Source: Paenibacillus sp. J45TS6 (lineage in GTDB: Bacteria; Bacillota; Bacilli; Paenibacillales; Paenibacillaceae). Taken from it: a DNA stretch of 64,000 nucleotides. Shown in pieces: positions 54,924 through 64,000 of the stretch; within the stretch, counting starts at the first letter, position 1; every line of letters begins with the position of its first letter. The stretch covers positions 1 to 64,000 of the forward strand of contig NZ_BOSJ01000019.1 of NCBI RefSeq assembly GCF_018403285.1. Direction: 5' to 3'. The notes under the pieces were generated by a model. The model searched no databases. It worked only from the letters and a program-made list of their open reading frames with translations, and had not been told where the DNA came from. Both the position numbers and the translations under genes were made by a program.

Positions 54924-56090
54924 ATGATTAAGAAAACTGATCAGGATGTAATGAGAGAAAATAATAAAAAATTAGTATTAAAAACTTTATTTGATACTGA
55001 TCAGACATCTAGAAGTTCAATAGCTGACAAAATCAATCTTCAAAAATCCACAGTTTCTTCTATTGTTCGTGAGCTTCACAACGAGGGTTTAATTGAAGAG
55101 TTAGGAATAGGTGAAGCGTCTAATATTGGTGGGCGAAGACCAAACTTAATACGCTTTAATCGCAAATATGGGTTTGTACTGGCGTTTGATATGGGAGTTA
55201 AACATTTAAGATACTCCATAAATTATATCAATGGCGAGCTCATTCATCATGATTCCATCAAAATTTATACGAACAAAGCTAAGGATATCTTTGCAGTCAT
55301 GAAAGATATTATTGTAAATTTGAAAATTGATGATACCATTCATGGATTAATAGGAATCGCTATTTCTGTGCATGCGCCAGTTTTTAATAATCAAATTTTG
55401 TATAGTCCCTTCTTAGATTTTCAAACCTTTAATTTAATCGATGCGTTAAAGGAACTTATAGATGTTCCTGTCATCATAGAAAATGAAGCAAATCTCACTG
55501 CTATTTATATCCGAGACTTTTATCAGCATGCTCATGATGTTCAATTTGATAATATTCTAGCCATCAACATTCATAACGGAATCGGTGTAGGAACGATTAT
55601 TGATAGGAGTTTGTATAAAGGCTTAAATGGTTTGGCTGGTGAGATTGGGCGATCGATCATCATTTCAGATAATAAAAAGAAACGCCGATTAGAAGAAGTG
55701 TATTCTGAAAAAGCGGTGCTCGATCAGATTAGTAAATTGAAAAACATTCCGAACTTTACTTTAGAGGATTTTATTATACTTATGGATAAAAAGGATGAGC
55801 AAGTAACTGCGATTATGAAGGAATGGGCCTCAGCTATCGCACAAATTACTTACAATTCAGTACAATATAGTGCACCAGACGCGGTGTTTCTTTCATCCAG
55901 GTTTATTGCCTTCTTTCCATACTTATTAGACGAGATTAATAAAGAATATATGGCACTTGATCCACGAGGCTCAACCCAAGTTATTTCCATTGATGATCAT
56001 ATTCATAAATTAACATTGCTCGGTGGAGTGGCTTTAATTTGCAGAAAAATTCTAGGATTAGAATTGTATGATTTATTTTTCACGGAGTAA
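54924..56090 (+). CDS. xylR: ROK family xylose repressor
   Basis: A 388-residue XylR-type regulator. It has an N-terminal winged HTH (TSRSSIADKINLQKSTVSSIVRELHNEGLIEELG) and a C-terminal ROK sugar-binding domain (FDMGVKHLRYSINYINGELI, ENEANLTAIY, NIHNGIGVGTIIDRSLYKGLNGLAGEIG). It is expected to repress xynPB until xylose binds. The usual zinc-motif Cys residues of ROK kinases are absent, as in XylR. Here it is downstream of xynB and in the same direction; no xylAB is in the window. Confidence 0.9.
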   Translation: MIKKTDQDVMRENNKKLVLKTLFDTDQTSRSSIADKINLQKSTVSSIVRELHNEGLIEELGIGEASNIGGRRPNLIRFNRKYGFVLAFDMGVKHLRYSINYINGELIHHDSIKIYTNKAKDIFAVMKDIIVNLKIDDTIHGLIGIAISVHAPVFNNQILYSPFLDFQTFNLIDALKELIDVPVIIENEANLTAIYIRDFYQHAHDVQFDNILAINIHNGIGVGTIIDRSLYKGLNGLAGEIGRSIIISDNKKKRRLEEVYSEKAVLDQISKLKNIPNFTLEDFIILMDKKDEQVTAIMKEWASAIAQITYNSVQYSAPDAVFLSSRFIAFFPYLLDEINKEYMALDPRGSTQVISIDDHIHKLTLLGGVALICRKILGLELYDLFFTE

Positions 56091-56186
56091 TCTGTCCATA
56101 TTCTATCACCAGAAATATTTTCTAGGATTTTGAAACAGCAATTGCATACAGATAAAGCTACATACAACTCGAAAATTTCAAGAATG

Positions 56187-56220
56187 AAGAGTCCTGGTAA
56201 GGGCTCTTTTGTATTTTTAA
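56187..56220 (+). terminator. terminator after xylR
   Basis: AAGAGTCCT / AGGGCTCTT (one G-U) followed by TTGTATTTTT. The rest of 56091-56482 is AT-rich with no recognisable feature. Confidence 0.8.
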
Positions 56221-56482
56221 AAAATGGATAAGAGATGAGAGAAATTCAAGATTTGCTTCTGTTTTTCGAAGAGGACCTTGTTGATGATAAATGAATAAAG
56301 CTAGGGTATACTGTAAAAATGATTTAAAACATTTACTCGAAAGTCCAAATAGATGCTAGTTCTTATTGGGGACAGATGGTGTATTCTATTGAATATGTGT
56401 GAAAGAAATTGAACTATTTTCGTTATTAATATTAATTCAGCATCTGAGATGTACCTTTAATGAAAGGATATGAAATTTAAAT

Positions 56483-57451
56483 ATGTCAGAAAATTTTTGG
56501 AACGACTTACCTAAACCTTTTTTCGTACTAGCTCCGATGGAAGATGTAACGGATGTGGTATTCCGACATGTGGTAGCTAAAGCAGGCAGACCTGATGTGT
56601 TTTTTACTGAATTCACAAACGCAGAGAGTTACTGTCATCCAGAAGGAATGAAGAGTGTTCGTGGACGCTTAATGTTTACGGAGGATGAACAGCCACTAGT
56701 TGCCCATATTTGGGGGGATCAACCTGAGAATTTCCGGAGAATGAGTATTGGCTTAGCGGAGATGGGTTTTAAAGGGATTGATATTAACATGGGTTGTCCT
56801 GTCCCGAATGTCGCACAAAGAGGGAAAGGCAGCGGTCTCATTCTTCGTCCAGATCTTGCGGCAGAACTTATAGAGGCGGCAAAAGCGGGCGGACTGCCGG
56901 TAAGTGTGAAAACACGGCTTGGCTTTAAGGAAGTAGATGAGTGGAGAGAGTGGTTAACTCATATTCTAAAGCAAGACATCGCGAACCTTTCCATTCATTT
57001 GCGTACAAGAGATGAAATGAGCCAGGTCGATGCGCACTGGGAGCTCATTCCGGAGATTAAGGAATTACGTGATCAAATAGCGCCAAATACATTACTTACC
57101 ATTAACGGCGATATTCTTGACCGTCAAATGGGGCTGGAGCTTGCCACGAAATATGGTGTAGATGGCGTGATGATTGGGCGCGGTATTTTTAAAAATCCGT
57201 TTGCTTTTGAAAAAGAACCGAAAGAGCATAGCAGTAAGGAGCACCTGGATCTCCTAAGATTGCAGCTTGATCTGCATGATCAATATATAGAAGAATTGCC
57301 TCGTTCCGTTTCAGCGCTTCATCGTTTCTTCAAAATATATGTCAAAGGATTCCGTGGTGCAGGCGAACTCAGAAATCAATTGATGAACACGAAATCTACA
57401 GATGAAGTACGTGCATTGCTTGATCATTTCGAAGAAAACAATGTTGATTAA
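56483..57451 (+). CDS. dus: tRNA-dihydrouridine synthase
   Basis: A 322-residue FMN enzyme reducing uridine in tRNA D-loops. It shows [18 protein letters not shown] (FMN-binding barrel start), the catalytic Cys in [38 protein letters not shown] and [13 protein letters not shown]. Which uridine it modifies cannot be told from sequence. ATG lies after AAAGGAT with long spacing. Monocistronic. Confidence 0.93.
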   Translation: MSENFWNDLPKPFFVLAPMEDVTDVVFRHVVAKAGRPDVFFTEFTNAESYCHPEGMKSVRGRLMFTEDEQPLVAHIWGDQPENFRRMSIGLAEMGFKGIDINMGCPVPNVAQRGKGSGLILRPDLAAELIEAAKAGGLPVSVKTRLGFKEVDEWREWLTHILKQDIANLSIHLRTRDEMSQVDAHWELIPEIKELRDQIAPNTLLTINGDILDRQMGLELATKYGVDGVMIGRGIFKNPFAFEKEPKEHSSKEHLDLLRLQLDLHDQYIEELPRSVSALHRFFKIYVKGFRGAGELRNQLMNTKSTDEVRALLDHFEENNVD

Positions 57452-57555
57452 TATCTAACAGTGTGTGGAATTAACTGTACTAAACAGCTTAAGTTATATA
57501 AGCAAAAAATAGGATTCTACTAATCTAACGATTGTAACATCGATGTGTACAACAT

Positions 57556-57652
57556 GTGAGCCAAGATAAATTCAGGTCTATACTCCTGTTTTTCTTGGCT
57601 TTTTCTCGCTCATTACAATTAGGGTACCCAGACTTTTCTGAGTTCGGTTTTT
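57556..57652 (+). terminator. two tandem terminators after dus
   Basis: First, AGCCAAGA / TCTTGGCT with inner CAGG / CCTG, then TTTTCTC. Second, near 57626-57652, ACC-CAGA / TCTG...GGT followed by T6. They separate dus from the next gene. Confidence 0.75.
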
Positions 57653-57710
57653 TGTATTAGACAGCTCGCCCTTTAAGAAAACGATAATAACTATAGGGTA
57701 AGCTTAGCTT

Positions 57711-57737
57711 CTGGTTATAGCTTTTAGCTATAACCAG
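57711..57737 (+). repeat. perfect hairpin in metE-like gene leader
   Basis: CTGGTTATAGCT-TTT-AGCTATAACCAG, a perfect 12-bp stem with a three-base loop, 90 bases before the gene. It has no T-run directly after it. No S-box motif was found around it. Confidence 0.8.
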
Positions 57738-57828
57738 GTATTACTTTTAAGTGTTATGTGGATCGTATTCCTCCATGCTAGAATCAAAACAATACATAAC
57801 GAGATGTACAAACAAGGAGGAAATGTAA

Positions 57829-58986
57829 ATGTGCAATAGATTTCAAATCGTAGGTAGCTTGCTGCGTCCGTCGGACTTATTAGAATATAAACATGAGATT
57901 GAACACCGTGATGATATCACTTATCCTTTTTACCAAGATTTCGATGGATATGAGCAGTGTGAAACGGATGCAATTAAATCTGTAGTCGATAAAGAAATTA
58001 AAAATGGTGTATCCATTCTTACCGATGGAGAGTATTCCAAATCGATGTGGCATTTGGACTTTGTCTGGGGCTTTGAGGGAGTTAGCCGCTATATAGCGGA
58101 TCATGGATATTTTTTCAGAGATACGGATGGAACTTCAAAATATGAGACCCGCAAAGATATTGGACTACGTATTACAGGCGAATTAAGCGGTAAAAACCAT
58201 CATTTTATTCATGTGTTTAAAGAACTACAAGCCGCTGCTGGTGACCGTGAAACCAAGTTGTGCGTACCTTCTCCATCCCATATTTATGGTGAGCTATCTT
58301 GGTCAGATAACATTGGCGGCGCGGAAGCTGTTTATAAAGATCGGCATGAGCTTAAAAATGGTCTCGTTAAGGCATATAAAGAATTTGTAGAGGAGTTTGC
58401 TGCTGTTGGTGGTAAAATCCTTCAATTCGACGATTGCCTATGGGAGCTATTTGCAGATGATAATCCGAACTCTCCATATACGGGCGAGAATATCAATCAA
58501 GAGGAAGTGCAGGCTCTAGCTACCGAATTTATTGACATTAACAATACAGTCATTGATTATGGTCACAGCTTAGGTCTCAAAATGTGGACACATAACTGCC
58601 GCGGTAATTATGATTCCCGGAATATGGGCGGCGGCTCGTATGCCAAGATTGCGAATCTGTTCTTGAAGCAGCTAAAATACGATCGCTTTTTCCTTGAATG
58701 GGATGATGAACGTGCAGGCTCGCTTGAGGCACTTGCGGTTTTCAAAGATAAGCCCGAAACAGAAATTGTACTTGGATTGTTGTCTTCCAAAACCAATACG
58801 CTTGACGATGAGGCTCGTGTAGTCAGAATGCTTGATGAAGCATCGAAAATCATTGATAAGGATCGTTTATTACTTTCTCACCAATGCGGTTTTGCGTCTT
58901 GTGATGGCGGCAATGAACTCACGGAAGATGAGCAGTGGGCGAAAATTAATCAAGGACAACGTATTGCAGCGCAATATTGGGGTTAG
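57829..58986 (+). CDS. MetE C-terminal-domain methyltransferase (YxjG/YxjH-like)
   Basis: A 385-residue protein matching only the catalytic C-terminal barrel of cobalamin-independent methionine synthase. The zinc ligands appear as His/Cys in WTHNCRGN and Cys in HQCGFASCDGG. QFDDCLWELFADDN and LEWDDERAGSLEAL line the active site. YxjG/YxjH-type proteins probably methylate homocysteine from a donor other than folate; substrate unproven. ATG lies after AGGAGGAAATGTAA. Confidence 0.9.
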   Translation: MCNRFQIVGSLLRPSDLLEYKHEIEHRDDITYPFYQDFDGYEQCETDAIKSVVDKEIKNGVSILTDGEYSKSMWHLDFVWGFEGVSRYIADHGYFFRDTDGTSKYETRKDIGLRITGELSGKNHHFIHVFKELQAAAGDRETKLCVPSPSHIYGELSWSDNIGGAEAVYKDRHELKNGLVKAYKEFVEEFAAVGGKILQFDDCLWELFADDNPNSPYTGENINQEEVQALATEFIDINNTVIDYGHSLGLKMWTHNCRGNYDSRNMGGGSYAKIANLFLKQLKYDRFFLEWDDERAGSLEALAVFKDKPETEIVLGLLSSKTNTLDDEARVVRMLDEASKIIDKDRLLLSHQCGFASCDGGNELTEDEQWAKINQGQRIAAQYWG

Positions 58987-59066
58987 TTGAATCAATTTCA
59001 TATACCCTTGGTTGCTTTAGTCCTATGTAAACTTAAATTAAAGAGGGAAGTAGATTCTCTCACACA

Positions 59067-59099
59067 GACTGTCGATGGTACTTATCGGCAGTCTTTTTC
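59067..59099 (+). terminator. terminator after metE-like gene
   Basis: AGACTGTCGAT / ATCGGCAGTCT (one G-U) followed by TTTTTC. Confidence 0.88.
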
Positions 59100-59276
59100 T
59101 ATGCATAGAGGAACGTGCTGAAAATTAAATAAAGTTGTGATAGAATCGGGGGAAGGCCTGAATGGATGATACAAAGTGTTTTAAATTAAAGAATGTCTCA
59201 TCATACGAAAAGAAAGCATAGAAAGCCGGGCAACCGCAAAAATAGGTAGTTTAGGCTTTAAGAAATAGGAGGATAC

Positions 59277-59846
59277 ATGTCCTGGAGTAAATTGAAGAAA
59301 GAACTGGAGAGTTTTCTCTGTCCTGCGCTAGTTGGAAGAGTCGAATACCGTGCAACAAGCTATCATTATTTACTTGGTAAATCAGGGAATTGTTATATTT
59401 CCGTTGATAAGAAGAATGTACTCAACATGAGTGATCCAAATAACTCGATCAGATGGTATCAGACGGAACAGGAAATTAAGAGTGATTCAACTCTTGAAGT
59501 CCCGATTAGCAATGAAGAGATTGAAGAGGTCAGACAAGATACGAAGGGAACGGTTCCGGAAGATCGTTTAATCGTAATTGCAAGAAAGAAGAAAATAACT
59601 TTACTTGCTAAGGAGCTTTTGACAGCCCAAGCCACCTTAACTAAATCTAATTTTGTCGTTGTAGCGACAAAGTACTTATCTACTTCAATAGATGAAAATC
59701 TAGAGAGCAATGATATCTTATTGAATGTATTAGCGTTAATCGACAGACGAGTTGGGAAAAAACGAATTCTTAACATGTCCGAGAAGATAAAGTTAAAGCA
59801 TCCCATTGTGCAGTATTTTTATGAACTACGGCGCAGTACATTATAA
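59277..59846 (+). CDS. SF0329-like conserved hypothetical protein
   Basis: A 189-residue soluble protein, MSWSKLKKELESFLCPALVGRVEYRATSYHYLLGKSGNCYISVDKKNVLNMSD..., ending in LKHPIVQYFYELRRSTL. The pattern (CPAL.GRVEYRATSY, VALIDRRVGKKRI) is conserved in a family annotated as SF0329 in several bacteria; the label is from memory and no function is known. Start ATG 59277, after AATAGGAGGATAC. Confidence 0.75.
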   Translation: MSWSKLKKELESFLCPALVGRVEYRATSYHYLLGKSGNCYISVDKKNVLNMSDPNNSIRWYQTEQEIKSDSTLEVPISNEEIEEVRQDTKGTVPEDRLIVIARKKKITLLAKELLTAQATLTKSNFVVVATKYLSTSIDENLESNDILLNVLALIDRRVGKKRILNMSEKIKLKHPIVQYFYELRRSTL

Positions 59847-59949
59847 TAATAAATAACTTCATTAAAGAGTATCCAAGAGTAGATGAACTAACAAGTGTCT
59901 TGGACCTCTTAACTGTCAGTGAAATATGAATTCACTGACTTTAAGTATA

Positions 59950-60052
59950 AAAAAGAAGACAACAGGATGGTTAAACTGTCCCCCACAGGATAGACTTTTT
60001 CAAAGTGTCTACTCTGTAGGGTACAGTTTAGGACCTGTGAGTCTTCTTTTTT
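59950..60052. terminator. long imperfect hairpin, bidirectional terminator
   Basis: Left arm 59950-59995 (AAAAGAAGAC, ACAGG, TTAAACTGT, CACAG, TAGAC) pairs in order with right arm 60003-60050 (GTCTA, CTCTG, TACAGTTTA, CCTGT, GTCTTCTTTT). The outer ends are A6 on the left and T6 on the right, fitting termination of both the SF0329 gene and the convergent hcp. Confidence 0.75.
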
Positions 60053-60088
60053 GTGTTCTTTTAGCAAGCAATACGGGGCATTTATTTA

Positions 60089-61777
60089 TTAGGCACCTAG
60101 GAACATTTTCATGTCATCTTCTACATTGGTAATACCGCCGATTCCGAAGTTCTCTACGAGTACTTTGGCAACGTTAGGCGAGAGGAATGCAGGAAGCGTA
60201 GGGCCGAGATGAATATTTTTGACGCCAAGATAAAGCAGGGCAAGCAGCACGATAACTGCTTTTTGCTCGTACCAGGCAATGTTGTAGGAAATCGGCAGTT
60301 CATTGATATCCTCAAGTTCGAATACTTCCTTCAGTTTCATAGCGATAACGACCAGGGAGTAAGAATCATTGCATTGCCCGGCGTCCAGAACCCGCGGAAT
60401 TCCGCCGATATCGCCTAGATCCAGCTTATTGTATTTGTATTTGGCACAGCCTGCGGTCAGGATGACCGTATCTTTCGGAAGCTCGGCTGCAAAATCGGTG
60501 TAATAATTGCGGGACTTCATCCGCCCATCACAGCCGGCCATGACGAAGAATCGGCGAATCGCACCGGTTTTCACAGCATCGACAATTTGATCAGCCACGT
60601 TCATCACAGCAGCATGAGCGAAGCCGCCAATGATCTCACCTGTTTCAAGTTCTGTTGGAGCTGGGCACTCTTTTGCTTGTTCGATCAGTGCAGAGAAGTC
60701 CTTTGGAGCGCCATCCGTTCCTTCTGGAATATGACGTACGCCCGGAAATCCGGTGTTGCCCGTTGTATAAATACGGTCCTTATAACTATCCTTCGGCGGA
60801 ACGATACAGTTGGTTGTCATTAGAATCGGTCCGTTAAAGGCTGCAAATTCGCTAGTCTGCTTCCACCAGGCATTCCCGTAATTACCTACAAAATGCTCAT
60901 ATTTCTTGAACGCTGGATAATAGTGAGCAGGGAGCATTTCACTGTGCGTATAAACGTCCACGCCGGTTCCTTCCGTCTGCTTCAGTAGTTCTTCTAAATC
61001 CTTCAGGTCATGACCGCTGATGAGAATGCCGGGACGGTTTCTAACTCCAATATTCACCTTCGTTATTTCTGGATTTCCGTACACGGAGGTATTTGCTTCG
61101 TCAAGCATCGCCATTGCGTTTACACCGTATTTCCCAGTTTCCATCGTCAAAGCTACGAGATCCTGCACTTCAAGGCTATCGTCAAGCGTAGCTGCAAGCG
61201 CACGGCGCATAAATCGGTTTAGTTCGTTGTCATCCTTCTCCAGGTGAAGCGCATGATACGTATACGCAGCCATCCCCTTGAGGCCGTATGTAATCAATTC
61301 GCGCAGCGAGCGGATGTCTTCGTTACGTGTGGAGAGGACACCAACCGTACGTGCTTTTTCATCAAAATCAGCCTCGTTATCCGCTTCCCACACAGCAGCA
61401 TCTGGGAGACTCGCAGCTCGGTCCGGATATTGTTCATTATAATAGCCTCGCACCTCGCCGCGGAGCGCTATCGCTTCTCTTATTTTTCCTACAAAAATCT
61501 CGCGGTCAAAGTTGGCATTCGTAATCGTTGCAAACAAGGAGTCCATGATAAACAGCGATATGCGCTGTTCAAGCACTTCCGGTAGCCGGACATCCAGACT
61601 GAGAAAAGAGATACCTTTCAGCAGATAAATCAGCAAATCCTGCAGGTTGGCTACGTCATGCGGTTTACCGCATACCCCGATAAGGGTGCAGCCTGTTCCT
61701 TTGGATGCCTCTTGGCATTGAAAGCAGAACATGGACGGCTGATGGTTTAAGGTCTGCTCTGTCACGTTGTTTTTCAT
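60089..61777 (-). CDS. hcp: hybrid cluster protein (hydroxylamine reductase)
   Basis: A 562-residue Fe-S protein that reduces hydroxylamine or NO and is made under anaerobic or nitrosative stress. The N-terminal cluster Cys are 18, 21, 30 and 36 (C-x2-C-x8-C-x5-C), the spacing of class I [4Fe-4S] Hcp. Hybrid-cluster ligands are seen in [31 protein letters not shown] and [10 protein letters not shown]. Start 61777, after CAGGAGGAAAGATA; a longer in-frame reading to 61840 lacks support. Divergent from por genes across an Fnr-type box. Confidence 0.95.
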   Translation of the reverse strand: MKNNVTEQTLNHQPSMFCFQCQEASKGTGCTLIGVCGKPHDVANLQDLLIYLLKGISFLSLDVRLPEVLEQRISLFIMDSLFATITNANFDREIFVGKIREAIALRGEVRGYYNEQYPDRAASLPDAAVWEADNEADFDEKARTVGVLSTRNEDIRSLRELITYGLKGMAAYTYHALHLEKDDNELNRFMRRALAATLDDSLEVQDLVALTMETGKYGVNAMAMLDEANTSVYGNPEITKVNIGVRNRPGILISGHDLKDLEELLKQTEGTGVDVYTHSEMLPAHYYPAFKKYEHFVGNYGNAWWKQTSEFAAFNGPILMTTNCIVPPKDSYKDRIYTTGNTGFPGVRHIPEGTDGAPKDFSALIEQAKECPAPTELETGEIIGGFAHAAVMNVADQIVDAVKTGAIRRFFVMAGCDGRMKSRNYYTDFAAELPKDTVILTAGCAKYKYNKLDLGDIGGIPRVLDAGQCNDSYSLVVIAMKLKEVFELEDINELPISYNIAWYEQKAVIVLLALLYLGVKNIHLGPTLPAFLSPNVAKVLVENFGIGGITNVEDDMKMFLGA

Positions 61778-61885
61778 TATCTTTCCTCCTGTTTTCATGT
61801 CATTCTTTATCGTTTGATTCAGTATAAGTTTGCCCTTCAATTGGACTGTCAGAAGTCAGTATACCCCGCCCTTAAAGCCGTATGG

Positions 61886-61928
61886 GTGATTGGAATCACT
61901 ATTTTTGAGGTTGTGAGCAAAATCACAA
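61886..61928. promoter_or_regulatory. Fnr-type box and second palindrome between hcp and por
   Basis: TTGTGA-GCAAAA-TCACAA (61911-61928) matches the Bacillus Fnr box TGTGA-N6-TCACA perfectly. GTGATTGGAATCAC (61886-61899), also a perfect palindrome, lies 11 bases to its left. Both are placed to control the anaerobic genes on either side. Confidence 0.7.
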
Positions 61929-61989
61929 CCCACGTTCGTCTCTTCTTTTAAACTGGTATCATTGACCCTAGAAGAAATGAGGAGAGAAG

Positions 61990-63012
61990 ATGTCGATTTT
62001 ACCTCAAAAAAATGAACTGGGATTTTACGAGATCCGTCTTGAATCCATCGGCGGGCTTGGTGCCAACCTGGCCGGAAAAATGTTGGCCGAAGCTGGAGTG
62101 ACTGGCTCTGGTCTTAACGGTTCCAATTTTTCTAGCTATGGTTCGGAGAAAAAAGGTTCACCGGTAAAGAGTTTCGTAAGATTCTGTGATCCAGAAGTCG
62201 AAATCCGTGATCACAGTCCCATTGAGCAACCGCATGTAGTCGGCGTATTTCATGAAGCATTATATAAAACAGTTGATGTGATAAGTGGATTAAGACCGGG
62301 CGGAACGGTGCTTGTGAACACAGCGCGAGATCTTTCCGAAGTAGCCGCAGATCTGAACATGACGCAAGGTACTCTGGCCGCGATCGATGCGCTGAGAATT
62401 GCCGTTGAGGAAAAAACGAAAGTCAATACGGCGATGCTTGGTGCCTTGTTTCGGATTTGCAGTTTCCTTAACCCGGACGATATGCGGCAGGTTATCCGTA
62501 AAACGTTTGAGAAAAAGCTGCCACATCTCGTGGAAGCGAATTTGCGTACCTTTGATAGAGGATATAACGAAGTCCAGTTCCTTTCTTTAGAAAATGGCAC
62601 TGAGCTTATGAACCAGGCGGCTTTCGTAAGACCGCAGCCGATCCTCGGATATGAAACGCAAGAGCCTGGCGGAATACTGAACGTTACAGCAAACAGCGTA
62701 CTGAAGGATCTTAGCGGCTCCCGTCAGGGGTATTTGCCGGAATACAAACAGGAGGACTGCATTAGCTGCGCCGCCTGCGATACGGTATGCCCGGACTTCT
62801 GCATCGTATGGGAACAGAAACCGGATAAACGCGGCAACCTGCAGATGTTTATGAAAGGGATCGATTATCAGTATTGCAAAGGCTGCCTGAAATGTGTGGA
62901 AGCTTGTCCGACGAGCGCTCTGTCCGCCATGTTGGAAGAGCCGCATTATGCGCAGCAGCACCGAGTGCCGCAATCATTCCCCTATATAACTGCGGAGGGA
63001 GTCAAATCATGA
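61990..63012 (+). CDS. 2-oxoacid:ferredoxin oxidoreductase gamma-delta fusion subunit
   Basis: A 340-residue protein. Residues ~10-190 are the gamma (POR) domain (EIRLESIGGLGANLAGKMLAEAGV, GSNFSSYGSEKKGSPVKSFVRF). Residues ~255-315 carry two [4Fe-4S] clusters (CISCAACDTVCPDFC and CKGCLKCVEACP), equal to a fused delta subunit. It passes electrons from 2-oxoacid decarboxylation to ferredoxin. ATG follows GAGGAGAGAAG. It overlaps the alpha subunit gene by four bases (ATGA). Pyruvate is the likely but unproven substrate. Confidence 0.9.
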   Translation: MSILPQKNELGFYEIRLESIGGLGANLAGKMLAEAGVTGSGLNGSNFSSYGSEKKGSPVKSFVRFCDPEVEIRDHSPIEQPHVVGVFHEALYKTVDVISGLRPGGTVLVNTARDLSEVAADLNMTQGTLAAIDALRIAVEEKTKVNTAMLGALFRICSFLNPDDMRQVIRKTFEKKLPHLVEANLRTFDRGYNEVQFLSLENGTELMNQAAFVRPQPILGYETQEPGGILNVTANSVLKDLSGSRQGYLPEYKQEDCISCAACDTVCPDFCIVWEQKPDKRGNLQMFMKGIDYQYCKGCLKCVEACPTSALSAMLEEPHYAQQHRVPQSFPYITAEGVKS

Positions 63013-64000
63013 ACATGCAAATGACAGAAACAACGGAGAAAAAGATGCCGGCCGCTCAAACAGCGGTCTTTGAATCAGGCAACGAAATGGCAGCTATGGC
63101 TGCTGCCCAGATCAACTATCATATCATGGGTTATTTCCCGATTACGCCGTCTACGGAAATCGCTCAATATCTTGACATGATGCGTACGCGCGGCGAACAC
63201 GATATCAAACTGATTCCAGCTGACGGTGAACACGGCTCTGCAGGGATCTGTTACGGTGCAGCTGCTGCCGGAGCACGGGTATTTAACGCCACTAGCGCGA
63301 ACGGGTTCCTGTATATGATTGAACAGCTTCCTGTGCAGGCAGGTACTCGTTTTCCGATGGTCATGAACCTGGTAACGCGAGCGGTCAGCGGCCCATTGGA
63401 TATTCGCGGGGACCATTCCGATCTTTACTACGGCCTGAACACTGGCTGGGTAATACTGACGGCCCGTTCGCCGCAAGCAGTATATGACCTCAATATCATG
63501 GCACTGCGTATTGCTGAACATGAAGACGTACGTCTGCCGGTTATCGTGGCTTATGACGGCTTTTTCACATCGCACCAAAAACGCCGGGTACAAATATTCA
63601 CGAACCGAGAAACCGTGCAGGAGTTTGTAGGGGAGCAGGCGCCAGCATTCCCGCATGTGCTGGACGAGAACAATCCGATCGTTGTTGGGGCTTATATGAA
63701 CGGCGACGATTTGATCAACAACCACTATCAGCAGTCAAACGCGATGTACCGTGCGGGCGAGGTATTCAAGGAAGTGGCGGAGGAGTATGCGGCATTGTCC
63801 GGAAGATCCTATTCGCCGCTAGATCTGTATCGCATGGAAGATGCGGAAGTAGCTTTATTCCTGCTCAATTCGGCGGCTGAATCGTCTAAAGACGTCGTAG
63901 ACCGGCTGCGCGCAAAAGGGATTAAAGCGGGCGTGATCAGCCCGAATATTATCCGCCCGTTCCCGGCAAAAGAAATCCGCGAAGCGCTGACAGGTGTCAA
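63009..64000 (+). CDS. 2-oxoacid:ferredoxin oxidoreductase alpha subunit (partial)
   Basis: The frame is open from ATG 63009 to the window edge (330 codons, no stop). It begins MNMQMTETTEKKMPAAQTAV, then FESGNEMAAMAAAQINYHIMGYFPITPSTEIAQYL, the alpha-subunit signature. ADGEHGSAGICYGAAAAGARVFNATSANG and DIRGDHSDLYYGL follow, and domain II is reached before the edge. It forms the complex with the preceding gamma-delta protein; the TPP-binding beta subunit would be expected just beyond the window. Confidence 0.92.
   Translation, partial: MNMQMTETTEKKMPAAQTAVFESGNEMAAMAAAQINYHIMGYFPITPSTEIAQYLDMMRTRGEHDIKLIPADGEHGSAGICYGAAAAGARVFNATSANGFLYMIEQLPVQAGTRFPMVMNLVTRAVSGPLDIRGDHSDLYYGLNTGWVILTARSPQAVYDLNIMALRIAEHEDVRLPVIVAYDGFFTSHQKRRVQIFTNRETVQEFVGEQAPAFPHVLDENNPIVVGAYMNGDDLINNHYQQSNAMYRAGEVFKEVAEEYAALSGRSYSPLDLYRMEDAEVALFLLNSAAESSKDVVDRLRAKGIKAGVISPNIIRPFPAKEIREALTGV

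Overview
The window looks like a chromosomal segment of a Paenibacillus-like member of the Bacillales. The evidence is the Bacillus-type purine operon order (purEKBCSQLFMNHD) with upstream PurR boxes and a guanine riboswitch, Gram-positive Shine-Dalgarno sequences throughout, FapR, PyrR, Fnr, XylR and CcpA type control sites, YerB/YerC/DgkB/YerS homologues, and a secreted protein with a copper-amine-oxidase-N domain of the kind abundant in Paenibacillus. No other source was used, so the genus is an inference.

Layout. 0-0.5 kb: 3' end of a 23S rRNA gene, then 5S rRNA and a terminator (end of an rRNA operon). 0.6-5.3 kb: FapR-controlled fabH, topB, a 45-codon small gene, a DUF1294 membrane protein and a universal stress protein. 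5.3-20.9 kb: the complete IMP biosynthesis operon. It begins with two PurR boxes, a sigma-A promoter and a guanine riboswitch whose terminator and antiterminator can both be read from the sequence. The operon is tightly packed (ATGA and longer overlaps) except for two large inserts: a purine-rich repeat tract with a nested hairpin between purC and purS, and a seven-copy array of ~80-86 bp units between purF and purM, each unit built of short C-GNA-G triloop hairpins. 20.9-24.6 kb: mhqD-type hydrolase with a palindromic operator, hypervariable simple repeats, a DUF4176 gene, ilvA and a VOC-fold protein behind twin palindromes. 24.8-32 kb: a repetitive secreted protein, then a PocR/AraC regulator divergent from glycerol dehydrogenase and a fused dihydroxyacetone kinase. 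32-45.6 kb: housekeeping and membrane genes, including Pit phosphate transport, a CorA family transporter, YerC, CbiX, DgkB and an RlmD-type rRNA methyltransferase.

45.6-56.4 kb is an accessory stretch: an IS3-family end fragment, a ~70-bp direct repeat on either side of an alpha-galactosidase/zinc-ribbon/AraC/DUF1648 block, then visibly AT-richer genes. These are an MFS transporter behind a PyrR-type RNA attenuator, and xynP-xynB-xylR for xylo-oligosaccharide use with XylR and CRE-like sites. 56.4-60 kb: a tRNA-dihydrouridine synthase, a MetE-like methyltransferase and an SF0329-like protein. 60-64 kb: hcp and, divergently, 2-oxoacid:ferredoxin oxidoreductase genes with an Fnr-type box between them; this anaerobic block runs off the right edge.

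The most unusual material is non-coding: the GNA-triloop hairpin array and the purine-rich tract inside the purine operon, and the tandem PyrR-loop leader in front of an MFS gene.
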